Source: Photorhabdus australis DSM 17609 (GTDB lineage: Bacteria > Pseudomonadota > Gammaproteobacteria > Enterobacterales > Enterobacteriaceae). Taken from it: a stretch of DNA of 43,888 nucleotides. The DNA is taken from positions 1-43,888 of the forward strand of contig NZ_JONO01000044.1 of NCBI RefSeq assembly GCF_000711895.1, written 5' to 3'. A model generated the notes under the pieces. It did no database searches. It had not been told where the DNA came from and saw only the letters and a program-made list of their open reading frames with translations. This document shows positions 42,897 through 43,888 of the stretch, one piece after another. Position numbers and translations under genes: made by a program. Every line of letters begins with the position of its first letter. The stretch's first letter is position 1.

Positions 42897-43613
42897 ATTT
42901 TAAGACAATTTAAAATTAGTAGAATTTAGGATAATAAACACAATGTTATGACATAGTTATACACTATCAGGATACACTTTTTTTGAATTTAGCAAAAAAC
43001 ATCACGAATCTTCATTCAGTGTAAATTGTAAAAATAAGACGGAAAAACCAAAAGAGTCTTAAAAAGGATTAATCCTGTGTCTGTTGGCTCCAGACGCTAC
43101 TACTAGTCAAAATATAAATACACCTGTGAATGCTAAAAATGTTAGGAATGCACAAAAGTGCTCATTTATCCGCAAATTGATGGCATTTCTTAATGCCTGG
43201 TTTGAAACCATGTGTCTATGATATATAGGAAACATGACTATCAGTGATATGGCGTCATTCTTAAAGCAGTAATTAAAATCGTAACAGACTGTGATTAATT
43301 TCTTATAGCGTTTGATCACTTAAATTAATAAAAATAATTTGGATTCAGAACCACAATAACGATAATAAGAGCTCGAAAATTTTTGGCTATCTTAAAACCC
43401 GAAATCAGACTAATTATATCCTGCCAACAACCCGCTCAATAAGGATTTATCAATATTCTTCAAGAAAGTTATCATAACGAGCTAACCTTAACTGAAATTA
43501 ATTTCACTACCCAATTTATATCAGTTCAAGAAACTAATTTTGATGTGGTTCAATGATTTTGGTCACCGTCATAGAGGTAATATTCTTACTTCGACAATTC
43601 AACAGGTGACATA
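42897..43613. other. Intergenic region between gntR and the IS3 orfA
   Basis: About 720 bases. The gntR promoter should lie at the left. A 12-base palindrome AGGATTAATCCT is at 43065-43076. A minus-strand 70-codon frame at 43107-43319 has no recognisable product and is probably chance or a decayed gene. The left end of the IS3 element lies somewhere after about 43540; I could not fix its inverted repeat without the right end. Confidence 0.4.
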
Positions 43614-43888
43614 ATGAAAAGAAGTTTCAGCCCCGAGTTTAAATTGGAGTCAGCGCAGTTAGTGCTTGACCAAAACGACAATATTGCCGAAGCGGCCAGA
43701 GCCATGAATGTCAGCTCATCCTCTCTAGGGCGATGGGTTCATCAGTTAAAGCAGGAACGGCAAGGAAAATCCCCCAAAGCCTCGCCCATCACGTCGGAGC
43801 AAATTGAAATCCGCGAACTGAAAAAGAAGCTCCAACGCCTTGAAATGGAAAACGAAGTCTTAAAAAAGGCTTCAGCACTCTTGATGTC
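43614..43888 (+). mobile_element. IS3-family transposase OrfA, cut by the window edge
   Basis: The first 91 codons of an IS3-family OrfA. The N-terminal helix-turn-helix ([20 protein letters not shown]) is followed by [20 protein letters not shown] and a leucine-zipper stretch ending [11 protein letters not shown]. The run TTAAAAAAGG at about 43860 is the A-rich slippery site where many IS3 elements shift frame to make OrfAB. GGTGAC lies 5 bases before the ATG. OrfB, the catalytic part, would follow outside the window. Confidence 0.9.

Noticed and set aside
43107-43319. 70-codon minus-strand frame between gntR and the IS element
   Set aside because: No recognisable family, poor start and an AT-rich context; probably chance or a decayed gene.
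1-43888. tRNA or rRNA genes
   Set aside because: I found no cloverleaf-like or rRNA-like sequence on either strand by reading; a dedicated search was not possible.

Overview
The window looks like a chromosomal accessory region of an insect-pathogenic Photorhabdus (or very close relative). The pointers are a Tc insecticidal toxin B/C gene pair of the TcaC/TccC type, a GH18 chitinase beside it, a type VI secretion sheath gene pair, several ERIC repeats, a chaperone-usher fimbrial operon, an E. coli-like gntRKU operon, and long AT-rich intergenic stretches. The genus is an inference from protein content; no rRNA or other marker gene is present.

Layout. 1-2227 (minus): T6SS sheath genes tssB and tssC, with the cluster continuing past the left edge. 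2228-5960: AT-rich spacer, an unrecognised 146-aa protein, an MFS exporter and a decayed IS200/IS605-type tnpB. 6071-8312: a Baeyer-Villiger-type flavin monooxygenase and a rhomboid protease, separated by ERIC copies, one of which supplies the rhomboid stop codon. 8985-10848: two paralogous lectin-like proteins with threefold internal repeats. The first is fused to a LecB (PA-IIL)-like C-terminal lectin domain; the second ends at the linker, next to an ERIC element. 11564-18964: the Tc toxin B subunit (1488 aa) and C subunit (951 aa), the latter with an Rhs core, the conserved Asp self-cleavage site and a 274-aa variable toxin domain. No TcA subunit is in the window. 19074-20666 (minus): GH18 chitinase, convergent with tccC across a strong hairpin.

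20798-21055 holds an ERIC element inserted into another ERIC with a TA target duplication. Then follow a small secreted Lys/His-rich protein, queH (tRNA queuosine synthesis) and a BenE-type transporter. 24460-27722 is a compact envelope operon: an outer-membrane barrel, a POTRA-less Omp85/D15 barrel and a DUF4056-like lipoprotein with overlapping stop and start. 28516-33451 is a four-gene chaperone-usher fimbrial operon behind a long AT-rich leader. 34721-39657 has a cell-wall theme: a Bax-like glucosaminidase, then an MBOAT acyltransferase and two SGNH proteins with 14-nt overlaps, resembling peptidoglycan or polysaccharide O-acetylation loci. 39856-42896 (minus) is gntR-gntK-gntU with tandem GntR operators. 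The window ends inside an IS3-family orfA.

Together the genes fit a host-interaction island: toxins, lectins, chitinase, fimbriae and T6SS, plus envelope modification, with small mobile repeats (ERIC, another MITE-like element, IS remnants) placed between the modules. The most unusual items are the trefoil-like/LecB fusion lectin, the nested ERIC, the envelope triad and the TccC variable domain.
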